Source: Rhodopseudomonas_A sp036404135
GTDB lineage: Bacteria; Pseudomonadota; Alphaproteobacteria; Rhizobiales; Xanthobacteraceae
NCBI RefSeq assembly: GCF_036404135.1
Contig: NZ_DASWPE010000157.1
Location: forward strand, 1-64,000
Direction: 5' to 3'
Length of the DNA: 64,000 nt
Part shown: piece after piece, positions 54,828-63,922 of the stretch
How positions within the stretch are numbered: position 1 is the stretch's first letter
Layout: every line of letters begins with the position of its first letter
Position numbers and translations under genes: made by a program
Notes under the pieces: model-generated
Told to the model about the DNA's origin: nothing
Database searches by the model: none
The model's input: the letters and a program-made list of their open reading frames with translations, nothing else

Positions 54828-54836
54828 TGTCAGTCC

Positions 54837-56009
54837 TCATCTTGCATCCTGGGCGGCACGGGACGACGCCGGCGCGTCGTCGCCAAGGCCTTGATTGTAA
54901 TTTTTTGCGGTGTTGTACATCGGCAGCAGCACCCGGAACGTGGTCTTGCGCGGCTGCGACTCGCATTCGATGATGCCGCCGTGATCGCCGACGATCTTGG
55001 CGACCAGCGCCAGCCCCAGCCCGGAGCCCGACGGCTTGGTGGTGACGAACGGGTCGAACAGGTTCGGCAAAAAGTCTTCCGGCACGCCGGGACCGTTGTC
55101 CTTGACGCAGAATTCCAGCGGCAGCGACACCCGGGATTTCTTGCCCGGCACCGACAGCCGCACGCCGGGGCGGAACGCGGTGGTGAGCTGGATCTCGCCA
55201 TCGGTGCCGAGATCGACCACGGCTTCGGCGGCGTTCTTCACCAGGTTGAGAAACACCTGGATCAGTTGATCCTGATTGGCCAACACCGGCGGCAGCGAAG
55301 GGTCGTAATCCGAGGTGAATTTGATGTTGCGGGCGAAGCCGGACTGCGCCAGGCGCTTCACATGATCCAGCACCGAATGGATGTTGACCGGGCCGCGCGC
55401 CACCGGGCGCTCGTCGCCGAACACCTCCATGCGGTCGACCAGCGTGACGATGCGATCGGCCTCGTCGCAGATCAGCCGGGTCAGCATGCGGTCTTCGGAG
55501 GACGCCGCCTGCTCCAACAGTTGCGCGGCGCCGCGAATCCCGGACAGCGGGTTCTTGATCTCGTGCGCCAGCATCGCCGCCAGCGCGATCACCGAGCGCG
55601 CGGCGCTGCGATGGGTGAGCTGGCGGTCCATCTTGTCGGCGATGGTGCGCTCCTGCAGCATCACCACGATATGGCCGGGGCGTTCGGCGAACGGCGCGAC
55701 GTGCAGATCGACCTGGCGGTCGCCGCCATTGCGCGGCGTGCCGAGATCGACCTTGTATTCGTTGACCGGCGAGCCGGAGGCGCGAACTTGATCGATCAGC
55801 GCCAGCAACGGGCTGCCGAACGGCACCAGCTCGGTCAGCGACTGCCGGCGCAGCAGTTGGGTGGAAATCTCGAAGAAGGATTCCGCGGCCATGTTGGCGT
55901 CGACGATCTTGCCGTCGGGCGCCACCAGCATCACCGGATTCGGCAGCGCGTTGAGGATGGCATCGCCATCGGTATGCGCGATGCGGCGCGATTCAGCGGC
56001 GCTACTCAT
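54837..56009 (-). CDS. ntrB: NtrB nitrogen sensor kinase
   Basis: 390 aa soluble kinase. It has a PAS domain (NPVMLVAPDGKIVDANMAAESFFE), the phosphoacceptor box AMLAHEIKNPLSGIRGAAQLLE, and ATPase boxes NLVKNAAEAV, KDNGPGVPEDFLPNLF and GSGLGLALVAKI. GlnB controls its kinase/phosphatase switch in related bacteria. The start overlaps the dus stop by ATGA, so the two are translated together. Confidence 0.97.
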   Translation of the reverse strand: MSSAAESRRIAHTDGDAILNALPNPVMLVAPDGKIVDANMAAESFFEISTQLLRRQSLTELVPFGSPLLALIDQVRASGSPVNEYKVDLGTPRNGGDRQVDLHVAPFAERPGHIVVMLQERTIADKMDRQLTHRSAARSVIALAAMLAHEIKNPLSGIRGAAQLLEQAASSEDRMLTRLICDEADRIVTLVDRMEVFGDERPVARGPVNIHSVLDHVKRLAQSGFARNIKFTSDYDPSLPPVLANQDQLIQVFLNLVKNAAEAVVDLGTDGEIQLTTAFRPGVRLSVPGKKSRVSLPLEFCVKDNGPGVPEDFLPNLFDPFVTTKPSGSGLGLALVAKIVGDHGGIIECESQPRKTTFRVLLPMYNTAKNYNQGLGDDAPASSRAAQDAR

Positions 56010-57076
56010 GCGGCGGCCCTCCAGGCAAAATCATCAAACGCGTCCACCAGCGCGCGGCGCACCGCGGCGGGATCCTCGGCGGTGAGAATCCGCTGGCGCC
56101 AGGATTTCAGCGCCGCCGGCTCGGCGTCGGCGGCGCGCGCGGCGACCTCAAGCGACCAGCCCAGATGCTTGCGGGCGTGGCGCAGGCCGACCTGCACGCC
56201 GTACAGCCTCAGCAGATCGTCATACAGCGCCAATAGATAGTTCAGTTGCTCGGGCAGTGCCGGCGGCAGCTCGGCGACGCCGGTCTGCAGCTGCCGGCCG
56301 ATCTGCCCCGGCAGCCAGGGCTGGCCCTGCGCGCCGCGGCCGATCATCACCGCGTCGGCGCCGGACTGCCGCAGCGCCTCGACCGCGGCCTGAAACGAGG
56401 TGATATCGCCGTTGACCACCAGCGGCAGCGCGGTCGCCTCGCGCACCGCGCGCACCGCGGCCCAATCCGCCGTGCCCTTGTAGAACTGATTGCGGGTGCG
56501 GCCGTGCACGGTGATCAGCTGCACGCCGGCGGCCTCGGCGCGGCGCGCCAGCTCCGGGGCGTTGAGGCAGTCGCGGTCCCAGCCGAGCCGCATCTTCAGC
56601 GTCACCGGCACCCGCACCGCGGCCACCGTGGCCTCGATCAGCGTCAACGCGTGGTCGAGGTCGCGCATCAGGGCCGAGCCGGACTGCCCACTGCCGCCGG
56701 TGACGTGGCGCGCCGGGCAGCCCATGTTGATATCGATCAGCTCGGCGCCGCCGGCCTCGGCAATGCGGGCGCCCTCGGCCATCCAGCGCGCCTGGCAGCC
56801 GGCGAGCTGCACCACATGCGGACCGATGCCGGCGGTGTCGCAGCGCCGCACCGACATCGCCCGGCCGCGCGCCAGATCGTCGCTGGCGGTCATTTCCGAT
56901 ACCACCAGGCCGGCGCCCAGCGCCGCGGTGAGACGTCGGAACGGCGCGTCGGTGATGCCGGACATGGGGGCCAGGAATGCCCTGTTCACCACCTCAACAA
57001 CGCCAATTTGCAACGCCGGATGACATGTGAAAGGAGAGGTGGTCACAGCCTTCTCGTGGTTCGGCGACGGCAACAT
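56006..57076 (-). CDS. dusB: tRNA-dihydrouridine synthase (NifR3/DusB type)
   Basis: Up to 356 aa. FMN-dependent reductase of tRNA uridines. It has APMSGITDAPFRRL, DINMGCPARHVT with the catalytic Cys, KMRLGWD, VHGRTRNQFYKG, NGDITSFQAAVEAL and MIGRGAQGQPWL. It is the gene historically called nifR3, first in the ntrB-ntrC operon. The start is unsure: the frame opens at an ATG at 57076, giving about 20 residues more than usual; a GTG about 12 codons in has AAGG just upstream. Confidence 0.93.
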   Translation of the reverse strand: MLPSPNHEKAVTTSPFTCHPALQIGVVEVVNRAFLAPMSGITDAPFRRLTAALGAGLVVSEMTASDDLARGRAMSVRRCDTAGIGPHVVQLAGCQARWMAEGARIAEAGGAELIDINMGCPARHVTGGSGQSGSALMRDLDHALTLIEATVAAVRVPVTLKMRLGWDRDCLNAPELARRAEAAGVQLITVHGRTRNQFYKGTADWAAVRAVREATALPLVVNGDITSFQAAVEALRQSGADAVMIGRGAQGQPWLPGQIGRQLQTGVAELPPALPEQLNYLLALYDDLLRLYGVQVGLRHARKHLGWSLEVAARAADAEPAALKSWRQRILTAEDPAAVRRALVDAFDDFAWRAAA

Positions 57077-57274
57077 TGCGTCGTCTCGCGCTCAAATCTT
57101 GAGCAAAAATTTCATGTGCCTACAGTTTAGCCAATTCCATCAGACTTGCAAGTGCATTGCAGCAATCGCCTGACGATTTGCCGTCATTCTGCGGTGAATC
57201 GTGATGTTTTTGTGCCCCGCCGTGGTAAGTGCTTCGCCTCGCCCATCCTCCCCTCCCCTTCGCTGTGACTGCTG

Positions 57275-58477
57275 ATGCCGATGTCCAACCCCAAGAAAAC
57301 TGCCGCAATTATCGTCGCCGGCGGCCGCGGCCTCCGTGCCGGCGCCGGCGGGCCGAAGCAGTACCGCACATTGGCCGGGCAGCCGGTCATTTTTCGGGCA
57401 ATGCAGCCGTTTTGCACGCATTCCGAGATTTTCGCGGTGCAGCCGGTCACCAGCCCCGACGATTCCGAGCTATTCCAGCAGGCGGTCGCCGGCCTGAGCT
57501 ACCAGCCGCCCGCCGCCGGCGGCGCCACACGGCAGGGCTCGGTCCGCGCCGGCCTCGAAGCCTTGGCCGACCAGGCGCCGGACATCGTGCTGATTCACGA
57601 CGCGGCGCGGCCGTTCGTCGACGCCGCCTTGATCTCGCGGGCGATCAAGGCCGCCGAGATCACCGGCGCCGCGGTGCCGGCGGTCGCGGTCACCGATACC
57701 ATCAAGCTGATCGGCGACACCGGCCTGGTCGAGGCCACCCCGGAGCGCGCCCGGTTGCGCATCGCGCAGACCCCGCAGGCGTTCTGCTTCGACGTCATTC
57801 TCGATGCGCACCGCCGCGCCGCGCGCGAGGGCCGCGACGATTTCACCGACGACGCGGCGCTCGCGGAATGGGCGGGATTGACGGTGGCGACCTTTGAAGG
57901 CGATGTTGCGAACATGAAGCTGACCACTCCGCAAGATTTCGTCCGCGAGGAAACCCGCCTCGGCGCGCTGCTCGGCGATATCCGCACCGGCACCGGCTAC
58001 GACGTCCACGCCTTCGGCGACGGCGACCACGTCTGGCTGTGCGGGCTCAAGGTGCCGCACAATCGCGGCTTCCTGGCGCATTCCGACGGCGACGTCGGGC
58101 TGCACGCGCTGGTCGACGCCATCCTCGGCGCCTTGGCCGACGGCGACATCGGCTCGCACTTCCCGCCGACCGATCCGCAATGGAAGGGGGCGGCCTCCGA
58201 CAAATTCCTGAAATACGCCATCGACCGCGTCACCGCGCGCGGCGGCGGCATCGCCAATCTCGAAGTCACCATGATCTGCGAGCGGCCGAAGATCGGCCCG
58301 CTGCGCGAGGCGATGCGGCAACGCATCGCCGAAATCACCGGGCTGCCGGTGGCGCGGATCGCGGTGAAGGCCACCACCAGCGAGCGGCTCGGCTTCACCG
58401 GCCGCGAGGAAGGCATCGCCGCCACCGCTTCAGCGACGCTGCGGCTGCCGTGGGGCGCCAACGGACTGGCGGATTGA
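57275..58477 (+). CDS. ispDF: Bifunctional IspD-IspF enzyme of the MEP isoprenoid pathway
   Basis: 400 aa fusion. The IspD half is residues 1-225: CTP:MEP cytidylyltransferase, with AAIIVAGGRG, AGGPKQYR, HDAARPFV and RIAQTPQAF. The IspF half is 235-400: MECDP synthase with GTGYDVHAFGDGDHVWLCG, LAHSDGDVGLHALVDAILG and ATTSERLGFTGREEG. The fusion is known in alphaproteobacteria and skips the IspE step between them in the pathway. The start at 57275 (or 57281) lacks a clear Shine-Dalgarno. The pncC-like gene starts 1 base after the stop. Confidence 0.96.
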   Translation: MPMSNPKKTAAIIVAGGRGLRAGAGGPKQYRTLAGQPVIFRAMQPFCTHSEIFAVQPVTSPDDSELFQQAVAGLSYQPPAAGGATRQGSVRAGLEALADQAPDIVLIHDAARPFVDAALISRAIKAAEITGAAVPAVAVTDTIKLIGDTGLVEATPERARLRIAQTPQAFCFDVILDAHRRAAREGRDDFTDDAALAEWAGLTVATFEGDVANMKLTTPQDFVREETRLGALLGDIRTGTGYDVHAFGDGDHVWLCGLKVPHNRGFLAHSDGDVGLHALVDAILGALADGDIGSHFPPTDPQWKGAASDKFLKYAIDRVTARGGGIANLEVTMICERPKIGPLREAMRQRIAEITGLPVARIAVKATTSERLGFTGREEGIAATASATLRLPWGANGLAD

Positions 58478-58478
58478 G

Positions 58479-59087
58479 ATGGCTGGCAGCGACCCGCGTG
58501 CCCTCGCCCGCGCGCTGCTCGATCTGTGCCGCTCGCGCAAGCTGAGCATCGCCACCGCGGAATCCTGCACCGGCGGGCTGGTCGCCGGCGCGCTCACCGA
58601 AATCCCCGGCTCCTCCGACGTCATCGACCGCGGCTTCGTCACCTATTCCAACGCAGCCAAGCACGCCATGCTCGGGGTCGAGACCGCGACGCTGATCACC
58701 TTCGGCGCGGTCAGCAAGGAGACCGCGATCGCGATGGCGATCGGCGCGCTGGAACACGCCGAGGTCGATCTGACGGTGGCGATTACCGGCATCGCCGGCC
58801 CCGGCGGCGCCACGCCGGGCAAGCCGGTCGGCCTCGTTCATATCGCGGTGGCCTCGCGCGACGGCCGCATCGCACATCGCGAGCATCGTTTCGGCGCGAT
58901 CGGCCGCAGTTTGGTGCGGCAGCGCTCGGTGGTGGAAGCGCTGCGCATGTTGCTGGAATTGGCGCGCGGGCCGAAGCCGGCGAAGCCGCGGCCGGTCAGC
59001 GTATCGCGCGCCCGCGTCGCGCGCAGCCCGCGGCGCAGCGCGGTGAAGCGCCGCGTCGCGCCGCCGCGCCAGCCGAAGAAAAGCTGA
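58479..59087 (+). CDS. pncC: Nicotinamide-nucleotide amidase (CinA C-terminal domain)
   Basis: 202 aa. The CinA_C domain is about residues 5-160 (TAESCTGGLVAGALTEIPGSS, FVTYSNAAKHAMLGV, VAITGIAGPGG, GLVHIAVAS). It deamidates NMN to NaMN in NAD recycling. The C-terminal 40 residues are a very basic, proline- and arginine-rich tail not found in PncC in general. The N-terminal CinA domain is absent. It is translationally linked to ispDF and ends beside a long inverted repeat. Confidence 0.9.
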   Translation: MAGSDPRALARALLDLCRSRKLSIATAESCTGGLVAGALTEIPGSSDVIDRGFVTYSNAAKHAMLGVETATLITFGAVSKETAIAMAIGALEHAEVDLTVAITGIAGPGGATPGKPVGLVHIAVASRDGRIAHREHRFGAIGRSLVRQRSVVEALRMLLELARGPKPAKPRPVSVSRARVARSPRRSAVKRRVAPPRQPKKS

Positions 59088-59146
59088 GCGGGCCTCCGCA
59101 GGCCGAAACGAATCCGAACTCTCGAGGCAAGGGCTATTGGCCTCCG

Positions 59147-59263
59147 CGAGTCGTCCCTGCGCACGCAGGGACCCATAATCCCCGTCGTACAAGGTGATTG
59201 ACAGCATTCGCACCAATAGCGAATCCGCGCCGTATGGGTCCCTGCGTGCGCAGGGACGACTCG
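59147..59263. repeat. Perfect 31-bp inverted repeat between convergent genes
   Basis: The arms at 59147-59177 and 59233-59263 are exact reverse complements over 31 bases, with a 55-base spacer. Each arm also contains its own hairpin, CCCTGCGCACGCAGGG. It lies between the pncC-like and ratA-like genes and may terminate both, or be a member of a dispersed repeat family. Confidence 0.93.
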
Positions 59264-59310
59264 GAGATACGCACTGCCCAGCTATGCGACGCCCGGGAAC
59301 GAGCGTTATA

Positions 59311-59787
59311 TCAGACCGTCAGCTTCCTGAGCTGCCCGCGGCCGTAGATCGCGTCGGCGCGTTGCTCGAACGCCGCGGCGAAGCGATGGAACGCGGCGTC
59401 GAACATCGTCCCCATCAATAGCGCCAGCATCTTGTTCTTGAACTCGTAGCTGAGGAAGAACCCGACGTCGCAGGCGTCGTCGCCGCGCGGCTCGAAGCTC
59501 CAGCGGTTCTCCAGATTGGAGAACGGGCCCTGCAGATACTCCACAAGGATTTTCAGATTGCCGCGGTCGAGCGTCACCCGGCTGGTGAAGGTCTCGCGCA
59601 CCAGCTTGAACGACACCGTCATGTCGGCGGTCAGCACCTCGTTGCCGTCGGGGCGCGCCACGCGATGCCGGATCTTCAGCGCGCTGCACAGCGGCACGAA
59701 TTCCGGATAGCGCTCGATATCGGCGACCAGGTCGAACATCTTCAGCGCGCTGTGGCGGACCCGGCGCTTGCTTTGAAATTGCGGCAT
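59311..59787 (-). CDS. RatA/COQ10-like START-domain protein
   Basis: 158 aa. It has the SRPBCC (Bet v1-like) pattern: MPQFQSKRRVRHSALKMFDLVADIERYPEFVPLCS, with the family's conserved start. COQ10/RatA proteins bind ubiquinone and aid respiration; E. coli RatA was first described as a toxin acting on ribosomes. In alphaproteobacteria the respiratory role is likelier. It is 9 bases downstream of lipA on the same strand, a common alphaproteobacterial pair. Confidence 0.9.
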   Translation of the reverse strand: MPQFQSKRRVRHSALKMFDLVADIERYPEFVPLCSALKIRHRVARPDGNEVLTADMTVSFKLVRETFTSRVTLDRGNLKILVEYLQGPFSNLENRWSFEPRGDDACDVGFFLSYEFKNKMLALLMGTMFDAAFHRFAAAFEQRADAIYGRGQLRKLTV

Positions 59788-59796
59788 CGCAACGAC

Positions 59797-60756
59797 TCAG
59801 CGCGACAGCGCGGCGCGCGCCGCCTGGAGCTTGGTGAAGTGATCGCCGGCGTGATGCGACGAGCGCGTCATCGGGCTCGACGACACCATCAGGAAGCCCT
59901 TGGAAAACGCCACCGACTCATAGCCGGCGAATTCCTCCGGCGGCACGAAGCGCATCACCGCATGGTGCTTCAGGCTGGGCTGCAGATATTGCCCGATGGT
60001 GAGGAAATCGACCTCGGCCGAGCGCAAATCGTCCATCACCTGCAGCACCTCGTGGCGCTCCTCGCCGAGCCCGACCATGATGCCGGATTTGGTGAACAGC
60101 GAGGGGTCGATTTCCTTGACCCGCTGCAACAGCCGGATCGAATGGAAGTAGCGCGCGCCGGGCCGCACCGTGAGATAGCGCGACGGCACGGTTTCCAGAT
60201 TGTGGTTGAAAACGTCGGGCTTGGCCGCGACCACGGTTTCCAGGGCGCCGTCCTTGCGCAGAAAATCCGGGGTGAGGATTTCGATCGTGGTCGAGGGGCA
60301 GCGCGCCCGCACCGCGCGGATGGTGGCGGCGATGTGCGCCGCGCCGCCATCGGCGAGATCGTCGCGGTCGACCGAGGTGATGACGATATGTTTGAGGCCG
60401 AGCTTGAAGGTGGCCTCGGCGACGTTGTCGGGTTCGGCGGGATCGAGCGCCTCAGGCAGCCCGGTCTTGACGTTGCAGAACGCGCAAGCCCTGGTGCAGG
60501 TGTCGCCCATGATCATGAAGGTGGCGTGCTTTTTGTCCCAGCACTCGCCGATATTCGGGCAGCCGGCCTCCTCGCAGACCGTGACCAGGCCGTTCTCCTT
60601 GACGATGGCGCGGGTGTCGGCATAGCCGCGCGAGGTCGGCGCGCGGACCCGGATCCAGTCCGGCTTCTTCGGCGACAGCGCATCGGGCCGCGCCGCCTTT
60701 TCAGGATGGCGCGGGCGAACAGGCGTGGCGGAGACGGTATCGACGACGACGACCAT
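59797..60756 (-). CDS. lipA: Lipoyl synthase
   Basis: 319 aa radical SAM enzyme that inserts two sulfurs into octanoyl-carrier proteins. It has the auxiliary cluster C-x4-C-x5-C (CEEAGCPNIGECW) and radical SAM CTRACAFC. It also has RDDLADGGA and the C-terminal SPMTRSSHHAG. The protein begins MVVVVDTVSATPVRPRHPEK. It leads the lipA-ratA pair; an upstream gap of 160 bases separates it from the divergent glycosylase. Confidence 0.96.
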   Translation of the reverse strand: MVVVVDTVSATPVRPRHPEKAARPDALSPKKPDWIRVRAPTSRGYADTRAIVKENGLVTVCEEAGCPNIGECWDKKHATFMIMGDTCTRACAFCNVKTGLPEALDPAEPDNVAEATFKLGLKHIVITSVDRDDLADGGAAHIAATIRAVRARCPSTTIEILTPDFLRKDGALETVVAAKPDVFNHNLETVPSRYLTVRPGARYFHSIRLLQRVKEIDPSLFTKSGIMVGLGEERHEVLQVMDDLRSAEVDFLTIGQYLQPSLKHHAVMRFVPPEEFAGYESVAFSKGFLMVSSSPMTRSSHHAGDHFTKLQAARAALSR

Positions 60757-60917
60757 GAAATGTCCGTTCTGCGAAGGCTTTACCTAATCCGCCGGGCAGC
60801 ATCCCGCAACCCGGCCGGCTTGCTGGAGATGATCCATTGGAATAATGCTCAAACTGTATTCATTCGCCGTTTACGTCGGCGCCCTCCCCGTATTTGTCCT
60901 GCCGATTTGTCGTGTTC

Positions 60918-61520
60918 ATGGCCGATTTGCCCGTCCCCGCTGCCCTAAAGCTCGGCGCCAGGCTGCAGCGGCGGTTCTTCGCCCGCAGCGTGCACGCGGT
61001 GGCGCCAGAGCTGATCGGCGCCACGCTGTTGGTGGACGGCGTCGGCGGCGTCATCGTCGAGGTCGAGGCCTATCACCACAGCGACCCCGCGGCGCATTCC
61101 TATGGCGGACAGACCGCGCGCAACGCGGTGATGTTCGGCCCGCCCGGGGTGGCTTACGTCTATCGCTCCTATGGCATCCATTGGTGTCTCAACGTGGTCT
61201 GCGAGGAAGCCGGTTCCGCCAGCGCGGTGCTGATCCGGGCGCTGGCCCCGACCCATGGCCTGGCGTTGATGCGGCGGCGGCGCGGCGTCGCCGAGGAGCG
61301 CGCGCTGTGTTCCGGGCCGGGCAAGCTGGCGCAGGCGCTCGGCGTCACGATCGCGCATAACGGCCTGCCGCTCGATGCGCCGCCGTTCGCGATGCATGCC
61401 CGGCTGCAGACGCCGGCGATCGTCGCCGGTCCCCGGATCGGCATCAGCAAGGCCGCAGAACTGCCGTGGCGCTACGGCTTGCAGGGCTCGCGCTACTTAA
61501 GCAAGCCGCTTGCCGGATGA
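60918..61520 (+). CDS. 3-methyladenine DNA glycosylase (AAG/MPG family)
   Basis: 200 aa monofunctional glycosylase. It has VDGVGGVIVEVEAYHHSDPAAHSYGG, with the catalytic Glu, and VMFGPPGVAYVYRSYGIHWCLNVV, the family signatures. CSGPGKLAQALG follows. It removes alkylated purines. The start is ATG 60918 (MADLPVPAALKL), though an ATG at 60894 in frame is possible. Confidence 0.93.
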   Translation: MADLPVPAALKLGARLQRRFFARSVHAVAPELIGATLLVDGVGGVIVEVEAYHHSDPAAHSYGGQTARNAVMFGPPGVAYVYRSYGIHWCLNVVCEEAGSASAVLIRALAPTHGLALMRRRRGVAEERALCSGPGKLAQALGVTIAHNGLPLDAPPFAMHARLQTPAIVAGPRIGISKAAELPWRYGLQGSRYLSKPLAG

Positions 61521-61660
61521 GGCTGCGGACAGCGGCCGGATAGTGAAGGCGCCCTCTCGCGTTTCGAGCGACCTGGATTGCGGTTGGCGCAAACAACACC
61601 CGTCGCAACAACAATCGAGGTTCCGGTTCTCAGTCGGCCAGGCCCGGACCAGCTTTCGGC

Positions 61661-62398
61661 TCAGCGCAGGATCTGCCCCAGAAACAGCTTGGTGCGGGCG
61701 TGCTGCGGATTGGCGAAGAATTCCGCCGGGGTGTTGGCCTCGATCACCTGCCCCGCGTCCATGAACACCACGCGGTCGGCGACCTGCTTGGCGAAGCCCA
61801 TTTCGTGGGTCACCACCATCATGGTCATGCCCTCTTCGGCGAGGTCGACCATGGTGTCGAGCACTTCCTTGACCATCTCCGGATCGAGCGCCGAAGTCGG
61901 CTCGTCGAACAGCATCACCTTGGGGTTCATCGACAGCGCCCGCGCGATCGCCACACGCTGCTGCTGGCCGCCGGAAATCTGCCCGGGAAATTTGTGCGCC
62001 TTGTCCGGAATCCGCACCCGCTCGAGATATTTCATCGCGGTGGCCTCGGCGTCCTTCTTCGGGATGTTGCGCACCCAGATCGGCGCCAGCGTGCAGTTCT
62101 CCAGCACGGTCAGGTGCGGAAACAGGTTGAAGCTCTGGAACACCATGCCGACCTCGCGGCGGACTTCGTCGACGGTGCGCAGGCTCGGCCCGAGTTCGAT
62201 GCCGTCGACGATGATGCTGCCTTCCTGGAATTCCTCCAGCGCGTTGATGCAGCGGATCAGCGTCGATTTGCCGGACCCCGAGGGGCCGCAAATCACGATG
62301 CGCTCGCCGCGCGCTACGTCGAGCGAGATGTCGCGCAACACGTGGAAATCGCCGTACCACTTGTTGAGGGCCGCGACGGTGACGATCGGTTCTGCCAT
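61661..62398 (-). CDS. aapP: General amino-acid ABC transporter ATP-binding protein
   Basis: 245 aa. It has Walker A CGPSGSGKST, the Q-loop FQSFNLFPHLTVLEN, the signature ISGGQQQRVAIARAL, Walker B VMLFDEPTSALDPEM and the switch His in VVTHEMGFA. This is the polar amino-acid subfamily. It energises the membrane permeases encoded just upstream. It is the last gene of the aap operon (order Q-M-P here). Confidence 0.95.
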   Translation of the reverse strand: MAEPIVTVAALNKWYGDFHVLRDISLDVARGERIVICGPSGSGKSTLIRCINALEEFQEGSIIVDGIELGPSLRTVDEVRREVGMVFQSFNLFPHLTVLENCTLAPIWVRNIPKKDAEATAMKYLERVRIPDKAHKFPGQISGGQQQRVAIARALSMNPKVMLFDEPTSALDPEMVKEVLDTMVDLAEEGMTMMVVTHEMGFAKQVADRVVFMDAGQVIEANTPAEFFANPQHARTKLFLGQILR

Positions 62399-62419
62399 TG
62401 CAATCCTATCCGATGGTTA

Positions 62420-63922
62420 TCAGCTGCGCCGGTGGGCGTTGAGACGGTGTTCGACGAACAACGAATACCGCGACATCCCGAAGCAGAACACGAAATAGAC
62501 CAGGCCGGTAAAGGCAAAGCCGGTGAACATCGTGGTCGGCGTCGACCACACCGGGTCGGCAAACGACGCCCGCAAACTTCCCAGCAGATCGAACAGGGCC
62601 ACGATCGACACCAGCGAGGTGTCCTTGAACAGCGCGATGAAGGAATTGACCAGGCCCGGAATGACGTGGCGCAGCGCCTGCGGCATCACCACGAGCCCGG
62701 TGATCTTCCAATAGGACAGCCCGAGCGCGCTCGCCGCCTCGGCCTGGCCGCGCGGGATCGCCTGCAAGCCGCCGCGGATCACTTCGGCGTTGTAGGCGCC
62801 GGCGAACAGCGCGATGCCGATCAGCACCCGCACCAGCCCGTCGACGGTGAAGTTGCCGGGCAGGAACAACGGCAGCATGTAGGTGGCGAAGAACAATACG
62901 GTGATCAGCGGCACGCCGCGCCAGAACTCGATGAACAGCACCGAGAAGATCCGGATCAAGGGAATCGTCGAGCGCCGCCCCAGCGCCAGCGCGATGCCGA
63001 CCGGCATCGAGGTGACGATGCCGGTGACGGAGACCACCAGCGTCACCAAAAGGCCGCCCCACATTCTTGTGTCGACGATCGGCAGCCCGCCGCGGTCGAG
63101 CCGCATCACGAAGATCACCACAGCGATGCCGGCGAAGATCGCGAGGCTGCGCGCCAACGCCCGCCAGCCGTTACGGAAGCCGCCGCTGAGCAGGAACAAC
63201 AGACCGGAGACGAGCACCGCGGTGATGCCGAAATCCATCCATAGCGGCCGCGCCGAGCCATGGATCGCGTCGCGCAGCCAGCTCAGCGGCCAGATCACGA
63301 ACCACACCGCGGCGCCAAAGCCGTAGATCAATTTGCCGAGCGCCACCGAGACCACGCCGCCGCCGGCGGCGAGCTTGCTGCCGCCCTCGCTGATGCTGGC
63401 GGAAAATCCCGATAGCAGGTCCGCGGTCCAGCTCAGTGCGAAGCCGTGCAACCCGCCGCCGTGCAGCAGGAAATACGCCACCACCGGGAAGGCGATGAAG
63501 AACAATCCGGCGTTGACGCTCTTGGCCGGCACCCGCGGGACCAGCAGCGGCAGCAGCAAAAGCGCCGCCAGCGCGAAGGTGAGATTGACCCGCCAGCGCT
63601 GGTCCTGCGGATAGAAGCCGTAGACGAACTGCGCGAACTTGGCCTGCACGAACGGCCAGCAGGCGCCAACCGCACCGCCGGCGCTGTCGGCCAGGCAGTC
63701 GGTGCGGCTGGTGCCCTGCCACACCGCGTCAATCAGCAGGAATTTCACCGTCGGCACCAGGGTCAGCCACAGCAGCGCCGCGCCGACGATGGTGAGGATG
63801 GTGTTGGTCGGCGTGTTGAACAGCCGGGTGCGCAGGAAGCCGGTGAAGCCGGTGGTCTTCACCGGTGCCGGTCGGCTGTCGACCAGATCCTGGCGAACGA
63901 ACGAGGCGGGAACGCCGGTCAT
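62420..63922 (-). CDS. aapM: General amino-acid ABC transporter permease AapM
   Basis: 500 aa. The large form of a polar amino-acid permease with an N-terminal extension of several helices typical of AapM/BztC. The C-terminal half has the EAA loop GLQAIPRGQAEAASALGLSYW. It is 21 bases upstream of aapP. The start overlaps the stop of the partial upstream gene (TGA/ATG in ATGA), so the operon is tightly coupled. Confidence 0.94.
   Translation of the reverse strand: MTGVPASFVRQDLVDSRPAPVKTTGFTGFLRTRLFNTPTNTILTIVGAALLWLTLVPTVKFLLIDAVWQGTSRTDCLADSAGGAVGACWPFVQAKFAQFVYGFYPQDQRWRVNLTFALAALLLLPLLVPRVPAKSVNAGLFFIAFPVVAYFLLHGGGLHGFALSWTADLLSGFSASISEGGSKLAAGGGVVSVALGKLIYGFGAAVWFVIWPLSWLRDAIHGSARPLWMDFGITAVLVSGLLFLLSGGFRNGWRALARSLAIFAGIAVVIFVMRLDRGGLPIVDTRMWGGLLVTLVVSVTGIVTSMPVGIALALGRRSTIPLIRIFSVLFIEFWRGVPLITVLFFATYMLPLFLPGNFTVDGLVRVLIGIALFAGAYNAEVIRGGLQAIPRGQAEAASALGLSYWKITGLVVMPQALRHVIPGLVNSFIALFKDTSLVSIVALFDLLGSLRASFADPVWSTPTTMFTGFAFTGLVYFVFCFGMSRYSLFVEHRLNAHRRS

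Noticed and set aside
52125..56240. A 1371-codon plus-strand open frame opposite the ntr genes
   Set aside because: Antisense shadow of ntrY, ntrC and ntrB, which carry complete kinase and AAA+ motifs on the minus strand.
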